Positions 17,638 through 27,665 are shown, counted from the first letter of the stretch. The stretch is 47,225 nt of DNA from Iphinoe sp. HA4291-MV1 (GCA_019359415.1 JAHHHH010000060.1:1-47225), one strand, 5' to 3'. A program made the numbers and translations. Notes: generated by a model not told the origin, from the sequence alone.

Positions 17638-17694
17638 AACAGCCTAGCTGTGTCTATGTTTAAATGAAAGCTTGATAGAGGTGGGTAGTTTAGG

Positions 17695-17938
17695 CCAGCC
17701 CTTTCAACGCGAACAAATGAACTACTAAATCAAAGGCTGAAACCCGCTCCCAAACTAGAGCCAAAAATCATAGCTCTAACTCATCCATAGAACCTGAAGC
17801 GATCGCAATATCAAATCCGGTCAGAATATTGACCCTTTAGTTGAGTATTTTATTGAAGAAAATCCCGTAAGGATGATAACACAAGGATTAATAAAGGAGC
17901 GAAAAATATAGTACAAATGAACGCGTTGAAAGGGCTGG
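17695..17938. mobile_element. 244-bp MITE-like element with 17-bp terminal repeats and 9-bp target duplication
   Basis: CCAGCCCTTTCAACGCG (17695-17711) and its exact reverse complement (17922-17938) bound the element. Outside both ends stands the same 9-bp word TAGTTTAGG (17686-17694 and 17939-17947), the signature of a transposition event. Inside are ~210 bp with a GCGATCGC and no usable ORF, so it would depend on a transposase elsewhere. I cannot assign the parent IS family. Confidence 0.8.
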
Positions 17939-17947
17939 TAGTTTAGG

Positions 17948-18565
17948 CTCCCCACTTTTATTTTGCTCTCAATTTTGGCGGATAAATAAATTTATACCAC
18001 TTTAAAAAAAACAGCTACGTATGTTATTCCTATCTTCCTTCTTTAAGGTGTATTTTTCCTTTCTGGCTTTCTATCTATCAGAAAAATATTAAATTTTTAT
18101 AAAAATCCTCTTACCCTCTATCTAATACTAGATGTTTACGGTATTCTATATAACGTTTAAATCATCTACTTAACTCTAGCTAACTGCACAGTTCACCGTT
18201 CCGCAAGAGCTTTCAATAAAGCTTTAGCATATAATTTTGTTAAAACTTGCATACATCATGGTGAAAAAAACGAACAACATTTTGCATGTATCTCCAAAAT
18301 GTGTTATCTGTGCAAAACACAGGACAGCTTTTGCTTTAGGACAGTCCATAGTAACGACTTTCTGATGGCAAGATTTCACTCATTTGGTGGGGATTACCGT
18401 ACAAAACCGAATGAAATACTTACTTTCTTGAGTAAGTTATGATATAGTTAAAAAGTTGAGACTTGCTTTGCCAAAGTAAAAAGCTCTACGCATAGGCAAA
18501 AACTCCAATACGGAAAGCAGTTTTGATTAAGTATTTACAAACCAAATCTGAATTTAATCGAGGTT
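17948..18565. other. AT-rich intergenic stretch before the DUF4327-like gene
   Basis: About 620 bp with no ORF of note. It contains a perfect 7-bp hairpin ACTTACT / AGTAAGT at 18418-18437 and several AT-rich stretches that could be promoters, such as TATGAT near 18438. A GAGG lies only two bases before the ATG at 18566, an unusually tight ribosome site. No RNA gene recognised. Confidence 0.4.
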
Positions 18566-18787
18566 ATGAGTAAGCAGCAAGTAATTCACCCGATGGTGAA
18601 GTTGCAGCGTAATGTACGTTCACTCGTAGATTCTGACATTATCAAGCCCACGGATAGCATCTGGAAAATCGCTTTGCTCTTCGGCAATGAATGGCAGCAC
18701 TGGAAACGAGAATTGCTAGACTACGGGTTTAGTATGCAAGACCCAGTAAGCGAATTGCTAGCTGTCGAAGCTTGGGATGAAGAATAG
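18566..18787 (+). CDS. DUF4327-like small cyanobacterial protein
   Basis: 73 aa. The sequence pattern VIHPMVKLQRNVRSLVDS, then IIKPTDSIWKIALLFGNEW, and a C-terminal acidic PVSELLAVEAWDEE matches what I recall of the DUF4327 family, restricted to cyanobacteria and always 65-75 aa. Function is unknown. There is no membrane segment. It is flanked by long non-coding DNA upstream and converges on the kinase gene downstream. Confidence 0.75.
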   Translation: MSKQQVIHPMVKLQRNVRSLVDSDIIKPTDSIWKIALLFGNEWQHWKRELLDYGFSMQDPVSELLAVEAWDEE

Positions 18788-18902
18788 GAAATAGGAAACA
18801 GTTTACAGAAGGAATAGGGGATAAATCACAGATTAAGGTTTTTCTATACCCAATCTAGAGTTTGTGCTTTTTTCCTATATCTTCTTCTCTATACTTTTTC
18901 CT

Positions 18903-20126
18903 CTAGACTTTGCACATTGCCAAAGCTGCTGCCAAATCTTTAGCAGTTTGGTAGCGATCGCGTGGCAGGTGCTCTGTCGTACGGTCAATCACTTCTCGTA
19001 ACTGGGGAGTAATTGTAGGCACATTTGCGACTTCAAACCGGAAACTTCGCCCTCTTTGGCGGTAAAATTTAAAAGGACTTTCGCCAGTCAGCAGAAAAAT
19101 GAGTGTTGGTCCAATAGCATATAAATCAGATTGAGTTAGGGGTTGTCCCCGTTCTTGTTCAGGGGCACAATAACCCTCTGCACCAATACGAGTTCCAGGC
19201 GTTGTACCAATTTCCTTGACTGCCCCGAAATCCAGCACCACTATATGATTATTAGAGTTTCGCACCATTAAGTTAGCGGGTTTAATATCGCGGTGGATGA
19301 GGGGTGGTTCTTGGCTATGGAGATAGTCTAGAATATCGCACGTTTGAATCATCCAATTAATTGCTTGATTTAGTACTATTGGTCCTTTTGAATAAATAAG
19401 TTTTTCTAAATCCTGTCCATGAACTAATTCCATTGCCAAATATTTCTTTCCACCTTCGACAAAAAAATCATAATACTTAGGAATTCCAGGATAACTTAGG
19501 GATTTAAGAGTATTTGCCTCTCGTTCAAATAATTCTTGTGCCTTAGCAATTTTCGCCATATCAGCATTCATCTGCTTCAATACCAGCAATTGTGGGTGTC
19601 CGGCAATTTTTCCTAGCCCATCCCAAGCGAGATAAGTAGTACCCATACCTCCTTGTCCTAAAATTCGTAATACTTGGTATTGGCGAATTGTCTGTATGAC
19701 TGACAAAGGTTGGCCACAGTGAATGCAAAACAAATTGTTAGGTGAGTTCCCTTCATGCGTGCAACTTATGTAGGGTAACCCTGGAGAAGGAGAACTTTGT
19801 GGAGTTGTTTGTTGATCAATTTGGAATTTCAGAATTGGACCTTTTTGCGCCAGTTGCAGCAGGGAGTTATCTGGCAATAAACTTTGAGTGACTAAAACAC
19901 CGTTGAGAAAAGTGCCATTTGTACCTTGACTAATCACCTGCCAGGAACCGTCATTTTTATCTGAACTGACTTGCCTAAGTTCTAAATGATATCGTGACAC
20001 TAAACTATCACTTAAAACTACGTCATTATCTGTTGAACGACCAATCCGAATGATGGACTCGTCGTTAAAGTGCCACTGCTTGAGAGGTGTTTTTTGTTGC
20101 AGTTCTAACAGGGTCAGCGTGACCAT
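18903..20126 (-). CDS. FHA domain serine/threonine protein kinase
   Basis: 407 aa, three parts. Residues ~22-100 are an FHA domain (IRIGRSTDNDVVLSD, SRYHLEL, GTNGTFLNG), which binds phosphothreonine. Residues 122-140 are a short zinc-ribbon remnant with C122, C134 and C137 (FCIHCGQPL). Residues ~150-405 are a Hanks-type kinase: glycine loop LGQGGMGTTYLAWD, K184 (LVLKQMN), catalytic HRDIKPANLM with D280, DFG at 299-301, APEQERGQPLTQSDLYAIG. No membrane span, so it is soluble. It lies downstream of a PP2C phosphatase on the same strand, with repeat DNA between. The pair probably acts on shared targets, with FHA recruiting phosphorylated partners. Confidence 0.95.
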   Translation of the reverse strand: MVTLTLLELQQKTPLKQWHFNDESIIRIGRSTDNDVVLSDSLVSRYHLELRQVSSDKNDGSWQVISQGTNGTFLNGVLVTQSLLPDNSLLQLAQKGPILKFQIDQQTTPQSSPSPGLPYISCTHEGNSPNNLFCIHCGQPLSVIQTIRQYQVLRILGQGGMGTTYLAWDGLGKIAGHPQLLVLKQMNADMAKIAKAQELFEREANTLKSLSYPGIPKYYDFFVEGGKKYLAMELVHGQDLEKLIYSKGPIVLNQAINWMIQTCDILDYLHSQEPPLIHRDIKPANLMVRNSNNHIVVLDFGAVKEIGTTPGTRIGAEGYCAPEQERGQPLTQSDLYAIGPTLIFLLTGESPFKFYRQRGRSFRFEVANVPTITPQLREVIDRTTEHLPRDRYQTAKDLAAALAMCKV

Positions 20127-20236
20127 AGGTAATTTTTGATTGGGAGATGGGAGTAGAGAGTGGGGGAGTCAGGGTTCCCTCTGGGATGAGGAAGGGGTGG
20201 TGTGGGACAAGGAAAAGGGAGAACAAGGGGAGAGAG

Positions 20237-20297
20237 TAGCTCTGATTATTGTCTCCTTGTCTGCTTATCTCCTTGTCTTCTTGTCTCCTTGTCTCTA
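20237..20297. repeat. Short repeats of the TCTCCTTG type
   Basis: Imperfect tandem octamers TCTCCTTG / TCTTCTTG fill the space between the phosphatase stop and the kinase leader, after a purine-rich GGGAGA-type tract at 20140-20235. Typical intergenic short repeats. Confidence 0.75.
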
Positions 20298-20306
20298 ATC
20301 CACGAT

Positions 20307-22331
20307 TTATTGCTGTTGTTCTAAATTCGGGCGCACTTTTGCTTGAATAAGCACAGCGGTAATATTGTCATGACCATTGTAATGGTTTGCCAAATCAATT
20401 AAAGCTCGAACACCACTTTCCAAATTGGTATCAGAACTTAGCAAAGGTGCTAAGTGAGTCTGCCAATGAATGGTTAGCAAATCATTATCTGATAAACCAT
20501 CCGAAGCAAGAACAAAAAGGGTATCTTCATTTATCTCAAAAAACTTGACATCGGGAATGATAGAGTGTTCATCGCGAGGACCAAGGGCTTGAGTCAATTG
20601 GTAAGCATCAGGGCGGGAGTATGCCACACTTCGTTCCACACCTCGAGAAATTTCTCGTTGACCAACTTCATGGTCCATTGTGACTTGTTCCAGTCCTCTT
20701 TTGCGAGTGACGCGGTAGAGACGACTGTCTCCCACATGAGCCACTGCGACTTGAGTATCTTGGATTAAAACCATAACTAGAGTCGTACCCATGCGCCCAA
20801 CACCAGAACGGGCATCTTGTTGATTGATATCAAAAATTGCTTGATTGGCTAGCCGCACTGCTGCACGGATATCATCTTCCGTTGGCAGTTGGTTAGAAGT
20901 CCAGTGGGTTTGAAAGTACTCGCGCAAGGATTTGACAGCCAAGGCACTAGCAATCTCCCCACCCGCGTGTCCACCCATTCCATCACAAAGAATATACAGA
21001 CCATGCGCTTGCAAAATTTGCTTGTTGGGTAGTTCTAGCTTATAAACCTTTGTTTCAATACCAAAGTAGTCTTCGTTATGGTCACGTTGACGTCCTACAT
21101 CAGTAAGTCCTGCATTCTCCAGGCTAATTAACTGCATAGGCAGCATAACTGTGGACATATGATTGCTTTGCAATTGAGTCTCATTCTCTTGGTCATCTAA
21201 TTGCAAGACAGTGGGCATAGCAGTACTCTTGGGCAATGTAGGGGGAATTGGAACACTTGTAGGATTGCCTTGCAATTCAGAGGCTATGGCTTCTAAACGT
21301 GATTGCAACTGCGCTAGTGTCTGTATGTTTCCTAATTCCAACTCTCCCATCAATTGCAAAATAGAGCCAAATTGAGTGCGTTGAGACTGTCTAAAAAGTG
21401 CATGCCAAACTCGCCCTAAAGCTTGGATTGTCAAAGGCTGCGCTTCTGTTGCAGCAGGTACTGTTGCTTCTGCATCTTCTGGCAATTGAGCAGCCGTTGT
21501 GTTATTTAGTGATTCTACATATAAGCGCTGTAGTGCTAATGACTGGTTTTCATCGATTCGTAGATTGGACAATTCCAACAAACTTTGACGACAGTTAGCT
21601 TTTTCAAGTGCTGCCCAAAGTTGAGTCATTTTGTGAAAAAGATGTATAATTTGTAACGAATTTATTGAGTCGTCTTGCCATAAATCGAGTAATTCCTGCC
21701 AATTTGAGCGGTCTTCAATGAGTACTACCTGCATATCGTTCTGCTGCCATGCATCATGAATTGGCGGTATTCCTAGATGACACCATGACTGTAAGGCAAC
21801 ATAAGGTTCAGCGAGACTGGGAATTTTATCAACCCCCACTGATGACGTTACTAGCCCCTTTTGCTGAGTTGTTAGCATGACCTCAAGGAGCGGTACTTGG
21901 AATGGTTGGCAGTCTAGAACTCTAACACACACTTCAGTGTTAGGAGCAATTTCTCCTAAAGCTGGTAGCGGTTCTAGCAGTTGATAACGCTCTTGTGAGT
22001 CTAAGTAAGAGTCTGCTGGTAGGGAAGATGAGGGGGATGAGGAAGATGAGGGGGATGAGGGAGACGCAAAGAGGCAATTTGTCCCCGTGTCCCCGTGTCT
22101 CTGTGTCCCCGTGTCCTCTTCTGTTTCCCCAACTCGAAAATTCCCTTCCTTTGTCATAATTGCCCAAAAAACAGTTCCGCACGCCGCGCCACAGTTATCA
22201 CACTGTTGTGCATTTAAAGCCAAATTAGTACCGCACTCTAAACAGACCTTGTGGGTCAGTGAAGCGCCACAGTTTTGACAAAATTTGTTGGTATTGGGGT
22301 TTTCAAATTTACACTGAGGGCAAATCAGCAT
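20307..22331 (-). CDS. PP2C-type protein phosphatase with N-terminal double zinc ribbon
   Basis: 674 aa. The N-terminus holds two zinc-ribbon units: C4/C7 with C18/C21 and C30/C33 with C44/C47. Residues ~73-103 are low-complexity, derived from short-repeat DNA. Residues ~115-360 have no clear motif; they may be an inactive kinase-like region. Residues ~403-666 are a PP2C (Stp1-type) domain: TDVGRQRDHNEDY, LCDGMGGHAGGE, AHVGDSRLYR, ASDGLSDND and DNITAVLIQ supply the metal-binding aspartates. It should dephosphorylate Ser/Thr targets of the downstream FHA kinase. No membrane span. The zinc ribbons at both ends of the gene pair suggest a shared docking mode. Confidence 0.93.
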   Translation of the reverse strand: MLICPQCKFENPNTNKFCQNCGASLTHKVCLECGTNLALNAQQCDNCGAACGTVFWAIMTKEGNFRVGETEEDTGTQRHGDTGTNCLFASPSSPSSSSSPSSSLPADSYLDSQERYQLLEPLPALGEIAPNTEVCVRVLDCQPFQVPLLEVMLTTQQKGLVTSSVGVDKIPSLAEPYVALQSWCHLGIPPIHDAWQQNDMQVVLIEDRSNWQELLDLWQDDSINSLQIIHLFHKMTQLWAALEKANCRQSLLELSNLRIDENQSLALQRLYVESLNNTTAAQLPEDAEATVPAATEAQPLTIQALGRVWHALFRQSQRTQFGSILQLMGELELGNIQTLAQLQSRLEAIASELQGNPTSVPIPPTLPKSTAMPTVLQLDDQENETQLQSNHMSTVMLPMQLISLENAGLTDVGRQRDHNEDYFGIETKVYKLELPNKQILQAHGLYILCDGMGGHAGGEIASALAVKSLREYFQTHWTSNQLPTEDDIRAAVRLANQAIFDINQQDARSGVGRMGTTLVMVLIQDTQVAVAHVGDSRLYRVTRKRGLEQVTMDHEVGQREISRGVERSVAYSRPDAYQLTQALGPRDEHSIIPDVKFFEINEDTLFVLASDGLSDNDLLTIHWQTHLAPLLSSDTNLESGVRALIDLANHYNGHDNITAVLIQAKVRPNLEQQQ
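22023..22115 (-). repeat. Short-repeat expansion inside the PP2C gene
   Basis: On the plus strand GAGGAAGATGAGGGGGAT-type repeats are followed by GTCCCCGTGTCCCCGTG-type repeats. Read in frame these give a Pro/Ser run and a Thr-Gly/Arg-His-Gly run (protein residues ~73-103). The same repeat types are otherwise intergenic here, so this is a repeat inserted in a linker without loss of frame. Confidence 0.8.
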
Positions 22332-22655
22332 TGTGGAAGTTCCTTAATTCCCGTTCTAAGGTGCTTCTAACCACTACAATCTAAAAGTGCCACATTTGTC
22401 AGCACCTATCTAAATAGTAGACCTACAATATATTGTGGTTTATTTGGCAAATTTTGGTAGCAGTCTGAATTTTTACGCATATTAACTATAGATTTCAGAT
22501 GTCGGCAAGCTATATTTTCACAAAAAATTGCCATGAGAACTGCGCATTATGGCATATTTCAACACATATCTTTAAGTTTAGGAAACTTAGAGGGTGGAAA
22601 GATGAAAGATAGTGCGCTCTCAAATCATAGCTCTCAAATCATAACTGATGTCATA
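22332..22655. other. Intergenic region upstream of the phosphatase gene
   Basis: 324 bp without a gene. It contains the palindrome ACAATATATTGT near 22426 and a 14-bp tandem duplication GCTCTCAAATCATA (22617-22644). No promoter or RNA assigned. Confidence 0.5.
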
Positions 22656-23238
22656 TCAGCTAGAGCTTAAAAGCGTTGTTCGCTTTCTGTCAGACTTTCT
22701 TTCGCCTGCAAAAGCTAAACTGAGTAACAATTTGAGTTCGCTAGAGGTTAAATCACGCCATTGACCTGGTTGCAAATCATTTAAGTGTAAGTGGGCAATG
22801 CTTACCCTAACCAGTCGCAAAGTCGGAAATCCCACAGCCGCTGTCATTCTCCTAACCTGACGATTTTTCCCCTCTGTCAGGGTCATTTCCAACCACGCTG
22901 TTGGCACATTTTTGCGAAATCTAATTGGCGGATTGCGCTCTGGTAAAGAAGGCTCTGTTGGCAGTAGTTGCACCAAGGCTGGTCGAGTGCTGTAATCTTG
23001 GATCATCACACCTTCTTGTAGTTGCGTCAAAGCCGCAGCATCAGGAATTCGTTCGACCTGTACCCAGTAAGTTCGTTCGTGTCCAAACCGAGGATGACAG
23101 AGGCGATGTTGCAATTGTCCATCGTTAGTCAACAGCAGTAACCCCTCACTGTCCCAGTCTAAACGACCCACAGGATACACATCGGGAATCTCGATATAGT
23201 CTTTGAGAGTGCTACGAGTGGGAGTGTCTTTTGTAAAC

Positions 23239-23452
23239 TCAGTAGACCGAAAACTTTTGTCAGTCAACGCAAGAATGAGGGTTTGGGGCGATGTTTTGGG
23301 CACAGGGTCGAGCGATCGCTTACCTTAGCAGGAGAACTCATCTACAACCCTATTGCTCAAAACGCAGATGATACGGGCATTCTGGCGGATTGTATACAAT
23401 CCGCCAGAATGCCCCAATGGTAAGCCTTCTAGAAATCTTTTCGGTCTACTGA
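23239..23452. mobile_element. 214-bp MITE inserted in the pseudouridine synthase gene
   Basis: Terminal inverted repeats TCAGTAGACCGAAAA (23239-23253) and TTTTCGGTCTACTGA (23438-23452) are perfect. The target duplication is AAC (23236-23238 and 23453-23455). Inside is a 40-bp perfect palindrome (23375-23414) and no transposase. The protein-level repair of the host gene on excision proves the borders. It also contains a GCGATCGC site. Confidence 0.92.
23375..23414. repeat. 40-bp perfect palindrome inside the MITE
   Basis: Left arm GGGCATTCTGGCGGATTGTA (23375-23394); the right arm is its exact complement with no spacer. As DNA it could extrude as a cruciform; as RNA it forms one long hairpin. 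Confidence 0.95.
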
Positions 23453-23697
23453 AACTGGCTGAGCACACCATATGGTTTGTAAAACAGAATGTATCGGTAA
23501 GTCATTAGTCAAAAATCAAAAATCATTCTCTGTGTCACCTCATTTCCCTCCCTACAATAATGATAAATAAAGGCAACTAAGTGCCAAAATTCTATAACTT
23601 TGCCCAAGCCGCTGATCCAACTCCATAACCACTGTCACTTCAGAAATTCTTAACTCGCTTGCTCTGACCTATAACGAAAATGCTAAAATCGTTTCTT

Positions 23698-25177
<1,480 letters not shown>

Positions 25178-25200
25178 GAATTGGGAATAGTTAGTCGTAA

Positions 25201-25242
25201 ATGGTTAGTCGGTAGTAGAAAATTTCACTACTGACTAACCAT
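25201..25242. terminator. Bidirectional hairpin between thiC and pyrE
   Basis: ATGGTTAGTC (25201-25210) pairs with GACTAACCAT (25233-25242) and the stem continues inward (GGTAGT / ACTACT) for about 16 bp with one wobble. It lies between two convergent stops and overlaps the first base of the pyrE stop codon. AT-rich flanks on both sides suit a shared terminator, though a clean T-run is lacking. Confidence 0.55.
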
Positions 25243-25868
25243 TAACTATTAATCAACTGCCGATATCGCCCTTGAATTTCCTCAATTGTATACACTGCCT
25301 CAAACTGCAACCCTGCTTGTTGGTAAAACTCGGCTCCTCCTTGCTGGCGGTCTACTAGTGAAATCACCTGAGTGACGGTATAACCTGCTTCTCTAAGTCG
25401 GTCAACGGCTTTCATAGCAGATTGTCCAGTAGTGACAACATCTTCCAAAACCACCACTTTTGCACCTTCTGGCAAACTGGGACCTTCAATATATGCCCTT
25501 GTTCCATGTCCCTTGGCTTCCTTACGAATAATTAATGCTGGTATTGGTCGATTTTCATAGGCAGAAACCACACTGACAGCACTCACAATGGGATCTGCTC
25601 CTAATGTTAAACCAGCAACTGCTTGAGTATCTAATGGCAGCAATGATAGGAGAGTACGACCAATTGCCAAAGCGCCTTGAGGATGAAGTGTTACTTGCTT
25701 GCCGTTGATATAGTAAGAACTACGCTGTCCGGAAGTGAGGACAAAATCACCTTCTTTATATGCCAGTTGACAAAATAAATCGAGTAAGTGTTCGCGTAAT
25801 GTTATTAGGTCAGTAGTAGTTGCCCAAACATCAGACTGAACAGGGATGTTAGTTTGATAGGTCATCAC
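25242..25868 (-). CDS. pyrE: Orotate phosphoribosyltransferase
   Basis: 208 aa. The PRPP-binding loop reads VVVLEDVVTTGQSAMKAV, the usual type I phosphoribosyltransferase signature. LTSGQRSSYYINGKQVTLHPQG near residue 42 is the orotate-site segment. IIRKEAKGHGTRAYIEG carries the catalytic Lys loop. It joins orotate and PRPP to give OMP in UMP synthesis. A monofunctional form; no OMP decarboxylase domain follows. The start may be Met1 or Met2. Its stop codon touches the thiC-pyrE hairpin. Confidence 0.96.
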   Translation of the reverse strand: MMTYQTNIPVQSDVWATTTDLITLREHLLDLFCQLAYKEGDFVLTSGQRSSYYINGKQVTLHPQGALAIGRTLLSLLPLDTQAVAGLTLGADPIVSAVSVVSAYENRPIPALIIRKEAKGHGTRAYIEGPSLPEGAKVVVLEDVVTTGQSAMKAVDRLREAGYTVTQVISLVDRQQGGAEFYQQAGLQFEAVYTIEEIQGRYRQLINS

Positions 25869-26037
25869 AACTGGTAAAAATTTATGCTATACAGAAGGTT
25901 AAACTCTAAAAGAATACTGAGTCTTGAGTAAGTTTTGAGTCCTTTTTTCCTTTTTTGAAATCCTATTCAGTACTTTCAACAGAGTTCTGAAATTAAGGAT
26001 AAGTCAAGATTCACCCAAATATTGAGGAGCAGGGAAT

Positions 26038-26445
26038 ATGGGTAGAAAATTTGAAGCAATAAGTAGTTTATTAGTATTATTAGCTACTATGACTTTTCCT
26101 GCTATTGCAGTAGCTGAAACGGAAAAACTTAGTTATGAAATACTCAGTGAGGTGTTTGAACGCGCTTTTTTTAAAAATGACCCCAATTTCTACGGGAGTC
26201 AGACTTTTAGAAGTCAAATTAATATGATACTTGGAACTGGTTCTGTTTTTCGCAACTCATTTCCAGAAAATCAAATTGCACGAGATGCCGAGTTAGTTCA
26301 TACTGTGTATCGCGATGTTTTAAATCAGCAAATTGGTAATGAGCCATACATTCGTACCCCGGATTTACCAAATCCTTATGACTCGTCACTGTTGACGTCT
26401 CCCCGTATGAATAGCAATAAGCCCAAAGTTGGAACAGAGTTTTGA
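26038..26445 (+). CDS. Secreted protein of unknown function
   Basis: 135 aa. A classical signal peptide: MGRKFEAISSLLVLLATMTFPAIAVAETE, with cleavage likely after A-V-A (about residue 26). GAGGAG at 26023-26028 supports the start, with a second GGGA close to the ATG. The mature part is helical (LSYEILSEVFERAFF, IARDAELVHTVYRDVL) with a Pro-rich end. No cysteines, so no disulfides. Family not recognised; likely periplasmic. Confidence 0.75.
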   Translation: MGRKFEAISSLLVLLATMTFPAIAVAETEKLSYEILSEVFERAFFKNDPNFYGSQTFRSQINMILGTGSVFRNSFPENQIARDAELVHTVYRDVLNQQIGNEPYIRTPDLPNPYDSSLLTSPRMNSNKPKVGTEF

Positions 26446-26541
26446 TTTGAAAACGTACTACCCCAGTGAAACAAGAATGAACAAATAAGAAGGAAGATTA
26501 GATTCTTTCTTCTCTGTTATCTTTTTTGTCTTCATCATCAG

Positions 26542-26614
26542 TCCAGGGTGCAGGAGTTGAACCTGCCTAGGGCGAATTATGAGTTCGCTGCCTCAACCGC
26601 TCGGCCAACCCTGG
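26542..26614 (-). tRNA. trnI-CAU: tRNA with CAU anticodon, probably tRNA-Ile2
   Basis: The 73-nt cloverleaf reads on the minus strand. Acceptor stem CCAGGGT / ACCCTGG, anticodon stem GCGAA / TTCGC around loop CTCATAA, T arm GCAGG-TTCAACT-CCTGC, discriminator A; CCA is not encoded. The D-arm type (GGCCGAGCGGTTGAGG) and AACTCATAATT around the anticodon resemble chloroplast trnI-CAU rather than initiator or elongator Met. If so, TilS would convert C34 to lysidine and the tRNA reads AUA. Confidence 0.85.
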
Positions 26615-26802
26615 TCGGCTTTTAATTATAGCGCAGGTTTACAGAATTTGACAATCTAAATATATCATACCAGATTTTTATACTACACAGTTTGACGTGG
26701 CGGTAGTGCAGACTAATATTGATTAAGTTCCTCTATAGATTGAAGTAAATAGCTTCGATACTTTTAAATAGACCAGCATTCTTTTGCAATGGCTTGTCGG
26801 CA

Positions 26803-27507
26803 ATGAAACTAAATTCTACGGTACTTCTAACTTTGATTTTGTTAGTTCTGATGTTGGGGGCTGGTTCTGTGAGTGCTTTTTGGGGGTTTACTTTAGGAAG
26901 TGCAGCACTCAAAGGTGTTACAGCACCAGATGCTCGTCCTACCAGTAAATTTGCTAGTAGTAAATCAGCTAAGGAGCAACACACAAGGTTTGCTCTACTC
27001 AAGGAGGACGAAATCCTGAAAATTGTCAAATCACGCATTGAGGGCAAAACTAAAGCTGCTAAGTCGAAAAAAAAAGACGACGATGACGAGGAGACCAATA
27101 GCAGCAAGCTCAAGAAACAGGAAAAACCTTTACAAATGGTTGAACAAGAAAAGCCTCAAGAAGGATTTCCCATTAACACTGAAAGCGAAGGTATTAGCCT
27201 TTCCGTACAATCTGCTCGCTTTTCTGGCGGTGCTTTGCTTCTAAAAGTACAAATGCAGAACAAAGGCAAAGATTCTGTACGTTTCTTGTATAGTTTTTTG
27301 GATGTGTCTGATGACAAAGGACGAACCTTAAGTGCTAGCACAGAAGGCTTACCATCAGAATTACCTGCAAATGGACCCTCTTTTTCTGGTACAGTGAGCA
27401 TTCCTACGGCTTCACTTGATAATGTCAAGCGTATTTCACTCGCCTTGACAGATTATCCTGCTCAAAAACTACGGCTAGAAGTGTCAAATATTCCTGTAGA
27501 AAGATAG
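26803..27507 (+). CDS. Secreted or anchored protein with a Lys/Asp-rich linker
   Basis: The start is set at the ATG of MKLNSTVLLTLILL; a TTG three codons earlier is possible. 234 aa: a hydrophobic N-terminal segment (about 5-24, signal or anchor), a charged region with a K-K-K-D-D-D-D-E-E run at about 87-96, then a beta-rich C-terminal domain (about 125-232: ISLSVQSARFSGGALLLKVQMQ and following strands) with an Ig-like or DUF4352-like look. Probably periplasmic. The preceding gene on the other strand is the tRNA. Function unknown. Confidence 0.72.
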   Translation: MKLNSTVLLTLILLVLMLGAGSVSAFWGFTLGSAALKGVTAPDARPTSKFASSKSAKEQHTRFALLKEDEILKIVKSRIEGKTKAAKSKKKDDDDEETNSSKLKKQEKPLQMVEQEKPQEGFPINTESEGISLSVQSARFSGGALLLKVQMQNKGKDSVRFLYSFLDVSDDKGRTLSASTEGLPSELPANGPSFSGTVSIPTASLDNVKRISLALTDYPAQKLRLEVSNIPVER

Positions 27508-27534
27508 GTGTTAGTGATGAGTGGTGAACTAGTG

Positions 27535-27665
27535 CGGTGAGTCCACAAGCACTGCGGTTCGCGTAGCGTCTCCGCTACTGAGAGGGAAACCCTTTTGTAG
27601 GTAACTGGTGAGTCCAGCCCCCTCAGGAGCGGTTTGGGTCACGTAGACGCGTATCCCTCACGGGA
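27535..27665. repeat. GC-rich palindromic repeat cluster
   Basis: Two GGTGAGTCCA words (about 27537 and 27608) and several inverted pairs (GCGGTTCGCGTAGCGTCTCCGC type) fill the gap before the CNNM gene. A similar GCGTAGCGTCTCC word is at 32325-32340. The GTG that could extend the next gene lies at the end of this cluster, one reason to prefer the ATG at 27702. Confidence 0.6.

Larger units (their letters stand above)
22656..23505 (-). pseudogene. RluE-type 23S rRNA pseudouridine synthase split by a 214-bp element
   Basis: Removing 23239-23452 and one copy of the 3-bp duplication rejoins a perfect gene: ATG at 23505 begins MTYRYILFYKPYGVLSQ and continues straight into [15 protein letters not shown], as in the RluE/RsuA clade. 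As it stands the native start reads 19 residues and hits TAG inside the element. A second open frame of 215 aa (22656-23303) starts at a GTG inside the element. It has 22 element-derived residues, then native sequence from Phe onward, keeping catalytic [32 protein letters not shown] and [20 protein letters not shown]. No ribosome site is visible for that GTG. The first strand with KPYGVLSQF is lost, so activity is doubtful. Confidence 0.88.

Noticed and set aside
26542-26614. Initiator or elongator tRNA-Met
   Set aside because: The CAU anticodon fits, but the D-arm and anticodon-stem context resemble trnI-CAU; kept as probable Ile2.
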